In this document: in pieces, positions 44,789 to 53,179 of the stretch
Position numbering within the stretch: the stretch's first letter is position 1
Layout of the letters: each line of letters opens with the position of its first letter
Origin: Flavobacterium pokkalii
GTDB taxonomy: Bacteria; Bacteroidota; Bacteroidia; Flavobacteriales; Flavobacteriaceae
Length of the DNA: 64,000 bases
Assembly: GCF_014596575.1 (NCBI RefSeq)
Contig: NZ_NASZ01000017.1
Location: forward strand, 24,869-88,868
Direction of reading: 5' to 3'
The notes under the pieces: model-generated
Databases searched by the model: none
The model's input: the letters and a program-made list of their open reading frames with translations, nothing else
What the model was told of the DNA's origin: nothing
Position numbers and translations under genes: made by a program

Positions 44789-46036
44789 ATGGATTTCAAA
44801 AAAAACTTACTGCTTTCCGGCAAATGGATTTTAATCTGCGCTTTAATAGGTTTCCTTTCCGGATCAGCTTCTGCTTTTTTTTTAATTGCTTTAGAATGGG
44901 CTGCCCGGCTTAGAGATCAAAACTTATGGTTGCTGTGGCTATTACCCGTTGGAGGATTATTAATTGGATTACTGTATCATTATTATGGTAAAGATGTTGC
45001 AAAAGGAAACAATCTTTTATTGGAGGAATACGAAAAACCACAAAAAGTAATCCCGCTCAAAATGGCTCCTTTTGTTCTCTTAGGGACCATTATTACACAT
45101 CTTTTCGGAGGTTCGGCAGGTCGCGAAGGTACCGCTGTACAAATGGGCGGAGCCATAGCCGACCAATTTAGCCGAATTTTTCATTTGGATGCCAATGACC
45201 GAAAAACACTCATTATTTTAGGAATCAGTGCCGGATTTGCGTCAGTTTTTGGAACACCGCTCGCCGGAGCCATCTTTGCACTGGAAGTCATATTTTGCAA
45301 TAAATTTAGCTTAAAAAGCGCCATTCTTTCTTTTGTAGTGGCTTATTTTGCTTATTTCACGGTTGAACTTTGGCCGGTACACCATACACATTACCATATT
45401 CCTGTTGTAGCCGAATTCAATCTGGAAAATTTCCTCTGGATTATTCCGGCAGCAATTTTATTTGGCTTTGCAGCCATGCTTTTTTCGAGAAGCACTCATT
45501 TTTGGGGTTCGCTATTTTCCAAAACTATTTCGTATCCTCCTTTACGTCCGTATGTAGGCGGAATTATTTTTGCTTTGGTCGTTTATTATTTTGGCGCTAC
45601 AAAATTCATGGGACTGGGCGTTCCTTCTATTGTGGAAGCGTTTAACACTCCAAGCGAAAATTACGATTTTATCCTTAAAATTTTATTCACAGGATTCACC
45701 TTAGGCGCCGGCTTTAAAGGTGGCGAAGTGACACCTTTATTTTTCGTGGGTGCGACCTTAGGAAGTGCATTATCAAATTATATTCCGCTACCAATGGCGC
45801 TTTTAGCCGGAATGGGTTTTGTAGCTGTTTTTTCAGGAGCCACGCACACACCGGTTGCCTGTACCGTTATGGGAATTGAACTTTTTGGAATCGAAAGCGC
45901 TGTTTTCATAGCTATTTCCTGCTTCATTGCTTATATTTCTTCAGGTTCAGTGGGTATTTATCACGCACAAACTGTAAAAGGCGTCAAACACCGATTGTAT
46001 GAAAAATTCAGAAGAAACAAACTTGATGATTTCTAA
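44789..46036 (+). CDS. CLC-family protein with fluoride/proton-antiporter (CLC-F) residues
   Basis: 415 residues, about ten or more membrane segments. The gating Glu is in GREGTAVQMGG (E113). The usual GSGIP chloride motif is replaced by GNNLL (residues 73-77), and the E203-equivalent proton Glu is replaced (ALEV). From memory, the F-/H+ antiporter CLC-eca has M79 (Asn in a second clade), gating Glu 118, Glu 318 and Thr 320; with a constant offset of five, this protein has N74, E113, E313 and T315. That supports fluoride export rather than chloride transport. Automatic annotation usually gives 'voltage-gated chloride channel'. Confidence 0.75.
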   Translation: MDFKKNLLLSGKWILICALIGFLSGSASAFFLIALEWAARLRDQNLWLLWLLPVGGLLIGLLYHYYGKDVAKGNNLLLEEYEKPQKVIPLKMAPFVLLGTIITHLFGGSAGREGTAVQMGGAIADQFSRIFHLDANDRKTLIILGISAGFASVFGTPLAGAIFALEVIFCNKFSLKSAILSFVVAYFAYFTVELWPVHHTHYHIPVVAEFNLENFLWIIPAAILFGFAAMLFSRSTHFWGSLFSKTISYPPLRPYVGGIIFALVVYYFGATKFMGLGVPSIVEAFNTPSENYDFILKILFTGFTLGAGFKGGEVTPLFFVGATLGSALSNYIPLPMALLAGMGFVAVFSGATHTPVACTVMGIELFGIESAVFIAISCFIAYISSGSVGIYHAQTVKGVKHRLYEKFRRNKLDDF

Positions 46037-46091
46037 GTTGGTAAAAAGAAGTTAATTTTCAAATGATTTCATAGTTTACACTAAAAAAATG

Positions 46092-46099
46092 TAAATTCG
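46092..46099 (+). promoter_or_regulatory. Weak -7 element close to nrnA start
   Basis: TAAATTCG, one base off TAnnTTTG, lies 6 nt before the ATG at 46106, suggesting a very short leader. Confidence is low because the -33 element is unclear. Confidence 0.3.
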
Positions 46100-46105
46100 C
46101 GAACT

Positions 46106-47110
46106 ATGAATATACAAGATATACAAGCAATCCAGCAACTATTGGCTACGCCAAAAAAAATTGCCATTATTCCGCACAGAAACCCCGACGGAGACGCCAT
46201 GGGCTCTACATTGGGGCTGTATCATTTTTTAAAAACAAACAATCATCAGGCTACCGTAATTTCTCCAAATGAATTTCCTGATTTTCTAGCCTGGCTTCCG
46301 GGTTCAGAAACTGTTCAGATATTTGAAAAAGACAAAGAAAACTGCACCAAAATCCTAAAAGAAGCCGAAATTATTTTCACTTTGGATTTTAATGCTTTTC
46401 ACCGAACCGGAGAAATGGAAAAAGTACTGGAAGTACTTGATACAACTTATATCATGATTGATCATCATCAAAAACCGGATGATTATGCAACCTATATGTA
46501 TTCGAATACTTCTTTTGGTTCTACCTGTGAAATGCTTTATAATTTTATTTGCTATTTAGAGCAAAAAGACCAAATAGACAAAACCATCGGAACTTGTATT
46601 TACACAGGAATCTTAACTGATTCCGGTTCTTTCAGATTCCCAAATACTACCGGAAACACACACCGAATTGTAGCAGAATTAATTGATTTAGGCGTCGAAA
46701 ATACCATTATTCCTAATTTACTTTTTGACAACAGCTCTTATAACCGATTACAATTATTAGGTCAGGCCTTGCAAAATTTAAAAGTAATTCCGGAACATAA
46801 AACTTCTTACATCACGCTAACTCAGGAAGAATTAGACAAATTCAATCATGTAAAAGGTGATACCGAAGGCATCGTTAATTACGGTTTAACCATCAAAGGA
46901 ATTCAGTTTACGGCTATTTTTATCGAAAATAAAGACGAAAACATTATTAAAATTTCGTTCCGTTCGCAAGGAAATTTTGATGTTAATGAATTTGCAAGAG
47001 CACATTTTAATGGTGGCGGACATCGTAATGCGGCCGGAGGGAAATCGGAAATTTCGATGGAAGAAACTATTGCTAAATTTGAAAATCTAGTCCAAAACCT
47101 AAATCTATAA
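46106..47110 (+). CDS. nrnA: Bifunctional oligoribonuclease/PAP phosphatase NrnA-like
   Basis: 334 residues, DHH/DHHA1 phosphoesterase. NrnA degrades nanoRNA to mononucleotides and removes the 3'-phosphate of pAp. The metal-binding motifs are seen: IPHRNPDGDAMGS, FTLDFNAFHRTG and the MIDHHQKP DHH block, then the DHHA1 substrate motif FNGGGHRNAAGGKS near the end. It starts a tight plus-strand group with gldI (5 nt apart) and two PPIase genes. Confidence 0.9.
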   Translation: MNIQDIQAIQQLLATPKKIAIIPHRNPDGDAMGSTLGLYHFLKTNNHQATVISPNEFPDFLAWLPGSETVQIFEKDKENCTKILKEAEIIFTLDFNAFHRTGEMEKVLEVLDTTYIMIDHHQKPDDYATYMYSNTSFGSTCEMLYNFICYLEQKDQIDKTIGTCIYTGILTDSGSFRFPNTTGNTHRIVAELIDLGVENTIIPNLLFDNSSYNRLQLLGQALQNLKVIPEHKTSYITLTQEELDKFNHVKGDTEGIVNYGLTIKGIQFTAIFIENKDENIIKISFRSQGNFDVNEFARAHFNGGGHRNAAGGKSEISMEETIAKFENLVQNLNL

Positions 47111-47115
47111 ACCTC

Positions 47116-47784
47116 ATGAAAGCACCCCAAATCATTGCGATAAGTTTCTGCTTATGCCTTGCTTTCGCTGGCTGTAAACAACATCAGGATGCACGACGCC
47201 CAATTTCCAGAGCTACCGGCGTTTTCATGAAAAAATCGGTGGCAAGAAATAAAAAACTCGTGGCTTCTGAGGAGGATTTGATCAAAAATTTGATGAAAAA
47301 AAATCCTAAAATCAACTATTTTGCTTCCACAAAAGGCTATTGGTATTCCTATGAAACCCGAAACGAAACAGATTCACTGACTCCTAAAAAAGGAGATATT
47401 GCTTTTTTTAACTACGAATTAAAAGATCTTGACGGAACAATCATTTATTCGGAAGTCGAATTAAGACCACAGCTGTACCGGGTGGACAAGCAGGAAATCA
47501 TGACCGGATTGAGAGAAGGAATCAAATTAATGCGAAAACACGAAAAAATAAACTTCCTGTTTCCTTCACACATTGCTTACGGCTATCATGGTGACAATAA
47601 AAAAATTGGTCCTAACCAGCCACTCATTTGCACCGTAACACTCAATGATTTTAAACCTGAGGCGGTTTATAAAAAAGAATTGGAACAAAACAAAAACGTA
47701 TTACTGATGCAGGACAGCATCAAAAAAACCAGAAAAGCAAGCGCCAAAACAAAACCAATAATACAGGACAGCTTGGGACAATAA
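47116..47784 (+). CDS. gldI: Gliding motility lipoprotein GldI, FKBP-type peptidyl-prolyl isomerase
   Basis: 222 residues. The signal peptide ends in the lipobox LAFAGCKQ (C20). The FKBP-like domain (about 90-190) has the pattern KKGDIAFFNYELKDLDG and IPSHIAYGYHG-type loop (FPSHIAYGYHGDNKK). GldI is needed for gliding and for T9SS function in Flavobacterium johnsoniae, where it is thought to fold exported proteins in the periplasm. The C-terminal basic, disordered tail is typical. Co-transcribed with nrnA and the following two PPIase genes. Confidence 0.92.
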   Translation: MKAPQIIAISFCLCLAFAGCKQHQDARRPISRATGVFMKKSVARNKKLVASEEDLIKNLMKKNPKINYFASTKGYWYSYETRNETDSLTPKKGDIAFFNYELKDLDGTIIYSEVELRPQLYRVDKQEIMTGLREGIKLMRKHEKINFLFPSHIAYGYHGDNKKIGPNQPLICTVTLNDFKPEAVYKKELEQNKNVLLMQDSIKKTRKASAKTKPIIQDSLGQ

Positions 47785-47799
47785 ATAAATTTCAATCTT

Positions 47800-48918
47800 A
47801 TGAGAAAAAGCATTCTGATTGTATTGCTTCTTGTTAGCACTCTTTATTCCTGTAAAAAAGAATACAATAATTTACCGGATGGTTTATATGCTAAAATTCA
47901 AACCAGTAAAGGGGATATTTTTTTAGAATTAGATTATAAAAGAGCCTCCATAACAGTAGCCAACTTTGTTACGCTTGCCGAAGGAAACAATGATTTTGTT
48001 ACCAATGAGCATTTAAAAGGACGTCCTTTTTACGATGGTTTAAAATTCCACCGTGTAATCAATGAGTTCATGATTCAGGCCGGAGATCCTTTAGGAACCG
48101 GTTCCGGAGACGCAGGCTATAAATTTAAAGACGAATTTAACAGCGATGTAATTTTTGACAAAGGCGGACTTTTGGCTATGGCTAATAATGGTCCGGCAAC
48201 TAACAGCAGTCAGTTTTTTATCACCCACGTTCCTACTCCCTGGTTAGACCAAAAACACACCATCTTTGGTCATGTGGTTCAGGGAATGGAAGTTGTTAAT
48301 ACTATTGAACAAAACGACCTTATCGAATCGATATCGATTATTCGAAAAGGAGAAGCTGCCAAAAAATTCAATGCCGAAAAAACTTTCTACGATTACTTTT
48401 CTGTTGAATCCAAAAGACAAAAAGCACAAATAGATCTTGAAGAAAAACAAAAAAGAGAATACGAAGCCAAATACGGAAAAGTTATTGAAGACAAACTCTT
48501 GTATTTTGACGCTTTAAAAGGCAAAGCCAGCAGAACTTCTTCGGGGTTAAAATACATCATTACTCAAAAAGGAAAGGGTACAAAACCAACCAAAGGAACT
48601 CAAATTACGATGAATTATGCCGGTTTTCTTGAAAATGGAAAACTTTTTGATACTAATATTCAAAGTGTAGCCGAAACTTTTGGAAAATATGATGCTGCAA
48701 GAGCTCAACAAGGCGGTTACGAACCAATTCCGTTTCAGGCAGGCAGAAAAGAAGGCATGATCCCGGGATTTATAGAAGGACTTGAAAAAATGTCTTTTGG
48801 AGACAAAGCCATTCTGTTTATTCCTTCTCATTTGGCTTACGGTGCCGGTGGAGCCGGAGATATTATCCCGCCTTATGCCAATCTTATTTTTGAAGTTGAA
48901 TTAATTGACAAAAAATAA
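47800..48918 (+). CDS. Cyclophilin-FKBP fusion lipoprotein, first copy
   Basis: 372 residues. A lipoprotein signal peptide with C18 (LYSCKKE) precedes a cyclophilin domain (about 30-200: FHRVINEFMIQAGDP, NSSQFFITH and [11 protein letters not shown]), a charged helical linker, and an FKBP domain (about 240-372: [49 protein letters not shown]). Two PPIase folds in one protein suggest a periplasmic folding factor for T9SS cargo or outer-membrane proteins. A paralogue follows after 30 nt. Confidence 0.9.
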   Translation: MRKSILIVLLLVSTLYSCKKEYNNLPDGLYAKIQTSKGDIFLELDYKRASITVANFVTLAEGNNDFVTNEHLKGRPFYDGLKFHRVINEFMIQAGDPLGTGSGDAGYKFKDEFNSDVIFDKGGLLAMANNGPATNSSQFFITHVPTPWLDQKHTIFGHVVQGMEVVNTIEQNDLIESISIIRKGEAAKKFNAEKTFYDYFSVESKRQKAQIDLEEKQKREYEAKYGKVIEDKLLYFDALKGKASRTSSGLKYIITQKGKGTKPTKGTQITMNYAGFLENGKLFDTNIQSVAETFGKYDAARAQQGGYEPIPFQAGRKEGMIPGFIEGLEKMSFGDKAILFIPSHLAYGAGGAGDIIPPYANLIFEVELIDKK

Positions 48919-48948
48919 TTCTTAAAAACAATCTTAGAAATAGAACCA

Positions 48949-50109
48949 ATGAAAACCAAATTACTAACATTAGTTGCCTTTTTTGCCTTATTCACGCTTC
49001 AGGCACAGGAAACTTCAAAAAAAATTACCAAAAAGAAAACCGAAAAAGCGGCTCCGATAAAAGAAGACGGAATCTACGCTACTATTAATACAAACAAAGG
49101 TGCTATTGTTCTGCAATTGTATTTTGATAAAACACCTGTAACGGTGGCCAATTTCGTTAGTTTAGCACAAGGCAAAAATGAATTTGTATCCGATAAAAAA
49201 CGAAAAGGAAAACCTTTTTACGACGGTTTAAAATTCCATCGTGTGATTAGCGATTTCATGATTCAGGGAGGAGACCCTATGGGGAATGGTTCCGGAGATC
49301 CGGGTTATGCTTTTAAAGACGAATTTTTGTCTGACCTGAAATTTGACAAAGGAGGAATTTTGGCTATGGCTAATTCCGGACCTAAAACTAATGGAAGTCA
49401 ATTTTTCATTACTCATAAAGAAACCTCATGGTTAAACGGAAAGCACACCATCTTTGGACATGTCGTTCAGGGAATGGACGTAGTAAACAGTATTGCGCAG
49501 GATGATGTGATAAAAAATATTATCATCACCCAAAAAGGTTCTTTGGCTAAAAAATTCAAAGCCGAGAAAGTATTTGCAAACTATTACAACAATAAAGCAG
49601 AAGAAGAAAGAAAAGAAGCAGCCGCTAAAGCTGAAGCCGAAAGAATTCAAAAAGAAAAAATGGCCGCTTTAGAAGTCGAAAAACTGGCTTATTTTAACAC
49701 TCAAAAAGCAACTGCAACTACTACTCCTTCGGGATTAGTTTACAAAATAATCCAAAAAGGAAACGGTGCAAAACCTGCTGCCGGAACAACTGTATATTTC
49801 CATTATTCCGGTTTTTTTGAAAATGGAAAACTTTTTGACAGCAGCCGTGAAGAAATTGCCAAAAACTACAACCAATACAACGAAATGCGAAAAATGCAGG
49901 GCGGCTACAATCCGTTTCCATTTGAAATTGGTAAAAAAGACGGTATGATTCCCGGCTTTATAGAAGCTATTAATTTGCTTTCTTTCGGTGACAAAATAAT
50001 TGCTTACATTCCTTCAAAATTAGCTTATGGTGAAAGCGGTGCCGGTGGTGTCATTCCGCCTAATGCGACATTAATTTTTGAAATGGAAATTTTCGACAAA
50101 CAGAAATAA
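48949..50109 (+). CDS. Cyclophilin-FKBP fusion protein, second copy
   Basis: 386 residues. Same order of domains as the preceding gene: a Sec signal peptide (1 to about 20, ending QAQE, no lipobox Cys), a Lys-rich spacer, cyclophilin ([24 protein letters not shown]), a coiled-coil-like Ala/Glu/Lys linker (about 215-250), and FKBP ([11 protein letters not shown]). The pair arose by tandem duplication; loss of the lipid anchor may make this copy soluble in the periplasm. A terminator follows at 50132-50165. Confidence 0.9.
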   Translation: MKTKLLTLVAFFALFTLQAQETSKKITKKKTEKAAPIKEDGIYATINTNKGAIVLQLYFDKTPVTVANFVSLAQGKNEFVSDKKRKGKPFYDGLKFHRVISDFMIQGGDPMGNGSGDPGYAFKDEFLSDLKFDKGGILAMANSGPKTNGSQFFITHKETSWLNGKHTIFGHVVQGMDVVNSIAQDDVIKNIIITQKGSLAKKFKAEKVFANYYNNKAEEERKEAAAKAEAERIQKEKMAALEVEKLAYFNTQKATATTTPSGLVYKIIQKGNGAKPAAGTTVYFHYSGFFENGKLFDSSREEIAKNYNQYNEMRKMQGGYNPFPFEIGKKDGMIPGFIEAINLLSFGDKIIAYIPSKLAYGESGAGGVIPPNATLIFEMEIFDKQK

Positions 50110-50131
50110 AATCCAAACGCAAAAATCCTTA

Positions 50132-50170
50132 AAATCCGGTTTGTTTATCGCAAATCGGATTTTTTATTTA
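50132..50170 (+). terminator. Terminator of the nrnA-gldI-PPIase group
   Basis: AAATCCGGTTTG (50132-50143) pairs with CAAATCGGATTT (50151-50162) apart from one bulged position, followed by a T run. Confidence 0.7.
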
Positions 50171-50225
50171 TACCAAAAACGAAAAGGCTCCGTCTTTTTT
50201 TATTATATTAGAGAAAAATTAAACG

Positions 50226-50447
50226 ATGAATGTATCCAAAATAATAGCCATAATTTTAATTGTTATAAGTCTGGGATTAGGCTATTTCGGGCTGAACAAA
50301 GTAAAAGAAAACACCACTGAAGTTAATTTTCTGGGACTGAAAATCGAAGCTTCTAATGAATCCGAAAAGCGGCAAGGCTATATTTACCTGGGTTTGGCGG
50401 TATTACTTTTTGGCGGTGGAATTTACACCATCAACAAATCGAAATAA
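50226..50447 (+). CDS. Small two-helix membrane protein (DUF3185-like)
   Basis: 73 residues. Two hydrophobic helices (about 5-25 and 52-68) flank a short polar loop (LNKVKENTTEVNFLGLKIEA). The layout resembles DUF3185 and related small inner-membrane proteins of unknown function. A bidirectional terminator follows at 50453-50483. Confidence 0.6.
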   Translation: MNVSKIIAIILIVISLGLGYFGLNKVKENTTEVNFLGLKIEASNESEKRQGYIYLGLAVLLFGGGIYTINKSK

Positions 50448-50452
50448 ATGAA

Positions 50453-50483
50453 AAAGGCTTATCATTACAAACGATAAGCCTTT
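50453..50483. terminator. Bidirectional terminator
   Basis: AAAGGCTTATC (50453-50463), loop, GATAAGCCTTT (50473-50483), between two convergent genes with A and T runs on the outside. Confidence 0.8.
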
Positions 50484-50503
50484 CTGATTTTATAAAAAAC
50501 AGA

Positions 50504-50944
50504 TTATTTTTTTCCAAATTTCCAGTCAAATTCATCTTTATCATTGATGATGGCACCAACTTCTAATTTAACCACTTCTTCAAATTCGGTTTGAAACAAC
50601 AACCAATTCTCTTCATTAAAGTAATTTTCAAACGTATCAAATTCTTCCTGCGTAAATTTGGTAATACTTTTAGAAGCCAGCTCTTTCTTAACGTCCTTAA
50701 TATTTTTGCCGATAACTTTATTACCAAACAATTCTAAATCCGGACTCGAAGCCACTATATAACCCATTCTAAAAGCTTCATCTTTATAAAAAGTCAAACG
50801 CATTTTATGGCTGTTGTACACAAAAATCACATTCTCATCTTCGTCTTTATAATTCCTGTCCGGCGTTCCGTAAACGGCAGTCACATCTTTTTGTGTCATT
50901 CCAAAAATAAGCTTATCGATACCGTTTTTTAGGTTTATTTTCAT
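50504..50944 (-). CDS. Hypothetical cytoplasmic protein
   Basis: 146 residues from the ATG at 50944; an in-frame ATG at 50983 would add a non-conserved-looking 13-residue piece. Acidic, alpha/beta, starting MKINLKNGIDKLIFGMTQ, with the pattern GTPDRNYKDEDENVIFVY and VKLEVGAIINDKDEFDW. No family recognised with certainty. It is divergent from the P-type ATPase gene. Confidence 0.6.
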   Translation of the reverse strand: MKINLKNGIDKLIFGMTQKDVTAVYGTPDRNYKDEDENVIFVYNSHKMRLTFYKDEAFRMGYIVASSPDLELFGNKVIGKNIKDVKKELASKSITKFTQEEFDTFENYFNEENWLLFQTEFEEVVKLEVGAIINDKDEFDWKFGKK

Positions 50945-51044
50945 AGTAAATAATTTTGCCGCAAAGTTCGCAAACTTTTTCATATTCGGAAAAATTTAAT
51001 AATTTATTATCTTAAGATTTTATTAAAGCTAAAGAGGTTACCAC

Positions 51045-51110
51045 ATATTTTGAGTAAATTTAATATATAATGCTGATTTTTAAGTTTTAAAGCTATTTTG
51101 CTCAAAATAT
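51045..51110. repeat. Inverted repeat upstream of metal ATPase gene
   Basis: ATATTTTGAG (51045-51054) and its exact complement CTCAAAATAT (51101-51110) are separated by 46 bp in the divergent intergenic region. It may be an operator pair or a stem in the leader RNA. Confidence 0.4.
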
Positions 51111-51160
51111 CGAAACTAATAAACCATTTAACTGTTTATTTCGAATAAAATCTAAATCTC

Positions 51161-53056
51161 ATGAATCTACCTTTCCAAGATAAAAAGTTTGTCTTCTTAC
51201 TCCTATCCGTAATTGTTGTCATTGTTTTAGAAATTCTTTCGCTTTTAGGAATCCATTTACCAATGCCTTATGCGCCTTTTGTTTTTTGCACTTTCATTAT
51301 TTTAATTGGTCATAATGTTATTTTAAACGGTTTTCAATCCCTGATTAAATTCAATTTCAGCAGTATTAATTTATTGATGACTATCGCGGTAATTGCCGCT
51401 TTGTATTTGGGCGAATATCCCGAAGCTGCGGTGGTAATTGTACTCTATGTTTTAGGAGAACGCCTGGAAGACATCGGACTGGAAAACTCCAAATCGGCTT
51501 TAGACGAATTAATTCAGAGTACTCCCAAGACTGCTTTTGTAAAACAACTAAATAAAGAAATTCCAATTGACCAAATTGAAATTGGTACCATTATTAAGGT
51601 AAAAAACGGGGCTATAATACCTTTGGATGGCAAAATAACTTTTGGCGAATGCCTTATTGACCAATCGGCTATAACCGGAGAACCCGTTGCGAAGGAAAAA
51701 CAAACAGGCGACAGCGTTTTTGCAGGAACGCTAATCACCAATGGCTACATCGAAATTGAAACCACCAAACTTTCTACCGATACCACTTTTGCCAAAATCA
51801 TCCAAATGACTTTTGAAGCAGGAGCCGCCAAAAGTGAAACTCAAAAATTCATTCAACGATTTTCTAAACTCTACACTCCCATTATTATAGGAATAGCCAT
51901 TTTAATTTTCACAATTCCGGTTTTTATTTTGGGATTGGATTTTAATCATTGGTTAAAACAGGCCGTCACCCTTTTGGTTATTGCCTGCCCCTGCGCTTTA
52001 GTGATTTCTACTCCGGTTGCCATTTATGCTGCTATTGGGAACGCTTCCTCCAGAGGAGCGCTGGTAAAAGGCGGAAAATACATTGAAGCCTTAGCCGACA
52101 TTCAAGCCATCGCGGTTGATAAAACCCGAACGATTACTTATGGAACTCCGGTTGTTTCAGATGTTTTTCCGCTAATAGGAACCAGCCGGGAAGAATTGCT
52201 TTCCTGCACGGCCGGAGCCGAAATGTTCTCTGAACATCCATTGGCGCAAGCCATCATTACAGCCAGTAAGCAAGAAGGTTTTGAACCTCATATTGCTCAG
52301 GATTTTAAAAGTATTTTGGGTAAAGGAGCTACTGCCAAATGTGTGGTTTGTCAAATAGACACCGTTCTGGTAGGAAAACTGGAATTTATCCGCGAATATC
52401 ATGATATTTCAGAAGAAGTAGAAGCCATTGTTGCGCAATTATCCACCGAAGGAAAAACCAGTGTAGTGGTGAGTTTTGGACAGGGAGTAGCTGGTATCAT
52501 TGGCTTAACCGATGAAATGAAACCCGATAGTCGCCAAGCCATTCAGGAAATACAGGAAGAAAATATCTCAGTGATTATGCTTACTGGAGATACCGAAAAA
52601 GCCGCTCATTTTGTAGCGCGTCAGGTGGGAATTACCAAAGTTTTTGGCAACTTACTTCCAGAACAAAAATCGGAAGAAATAAAAGCTCTTTTACAACAAT
52701 ACGATAAAGTAGCCATGGTAGGAGACGGCATCAATGATGCTCCGGCCTTAGCATTAAGCACCGTAGGAATTGCGATGGGCGCTGCCGGAAGCGACACCGC
52801 TATCGAAACAGCGAATATTGCCTTAATGAACGACCAACTTTCCTTAATTCCGTTCCTCATCCGGTTGAGTAAAAAAACCATGAAACAGATTAAAGCCAAT
52901 ACTTTTGGAGCAATCATTACAAAATTGGTTTTTATTTTATTGGCTGTGTTTGGTTACAGCAACTTAGTTTTAGCAATCGCCGCCGATGTAGGCGTTACTT
53001 TAATTGTAATTCTTTTCAGTTTGAACCTGATGCGATTTGAAAAAACAAAATCTTAA
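51161..53056 (+). CDS. Metal-transporting P1B-type ATPase with altered phosphorylation motif
   Basis: 631 residues, CadA/ZntA-like. It has no N-terminal metal-binding domain. Seen: the actuator AITGEPVAK, the membrane metal site CPC in IACPCAL (C276, C278), the nucleotide-binding SEHPLAQA, MLTGDTEKAA, the hinge MVGDGINDAPAL, and a late membrane Asp (AADVGVTLIV) as in zinc/cadmium pumps. The phosphorylation motif, normally DKTGT, reads DKTRT (D320-T324; the Arg codon CGA is at 52127-52129). That Gly is almost invariant, and CGA is one base from GGA, so this copy may be inactive or unusual. The substrate (Zn, Cd or similar) is inferred. Confidence 0.88.
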   Translation: MNLPFQDKKFVFLLLSVIVVIVLEILSLLGIHLPMPYAPFVFCTFIILIGHNVILNGFQSLIKFNFSSINLLMTIAVIAALYLGEYPEAAVVIVLYVLGERLEDIGLENSKSALDELIQSTPKTAFVKQLNKEIPIDQIEIGTIIKVKNGAIIPLDGKITFGECLIDQSAITGEPVAKEKQTGDSVFAGTLITNGYIEIETTKLSTDTTFAKIIQMTFEAGAAKSETQKFIQRFSKLYTPIIIGIAILIFTIPVFILGLDFNHWLKQAVTLLVIACPCALVISTPVAIYAAIGNASSRGALVKGGKYIEALADIQAIAVDKTRTITYGTPVVSDVFPLIGTSREELLSCTAGAEMFSEHPLAQAIITASKQEGFEPHIAQDFKSILGKGATAKCVVCQIDTVLVGKLEFIREYHDISEEVEAIVAQLSTEGKTSVVVSFGQGVAGIIGLTDEMKPDSRQAIQEIQEENISVIMLTGDTEKAAHFVARQVGITKVFGNLLPEQKSEEIKALLQQYDKVAMVGDGINDAPALALSTVGIAMGAAGSDTAIETANIALMNDQLSLIPFLIRLSKKTMKQIKANTFGAIITKLVFILLAVFGYSNLVLAIAADVGVTLIVILFSLNLMRFEKTKS

Positions 53057-53179
53057 ATTGTTATTTCAACCGAACAAAACAACTCATAAAATGAATAATC
53101 CGCATATTATTTAGTAACTTTCCTTATAGCAAATTGGCTATCAGGCTATTTTAAGATTTCCAACCAAAACCAAAAAACC

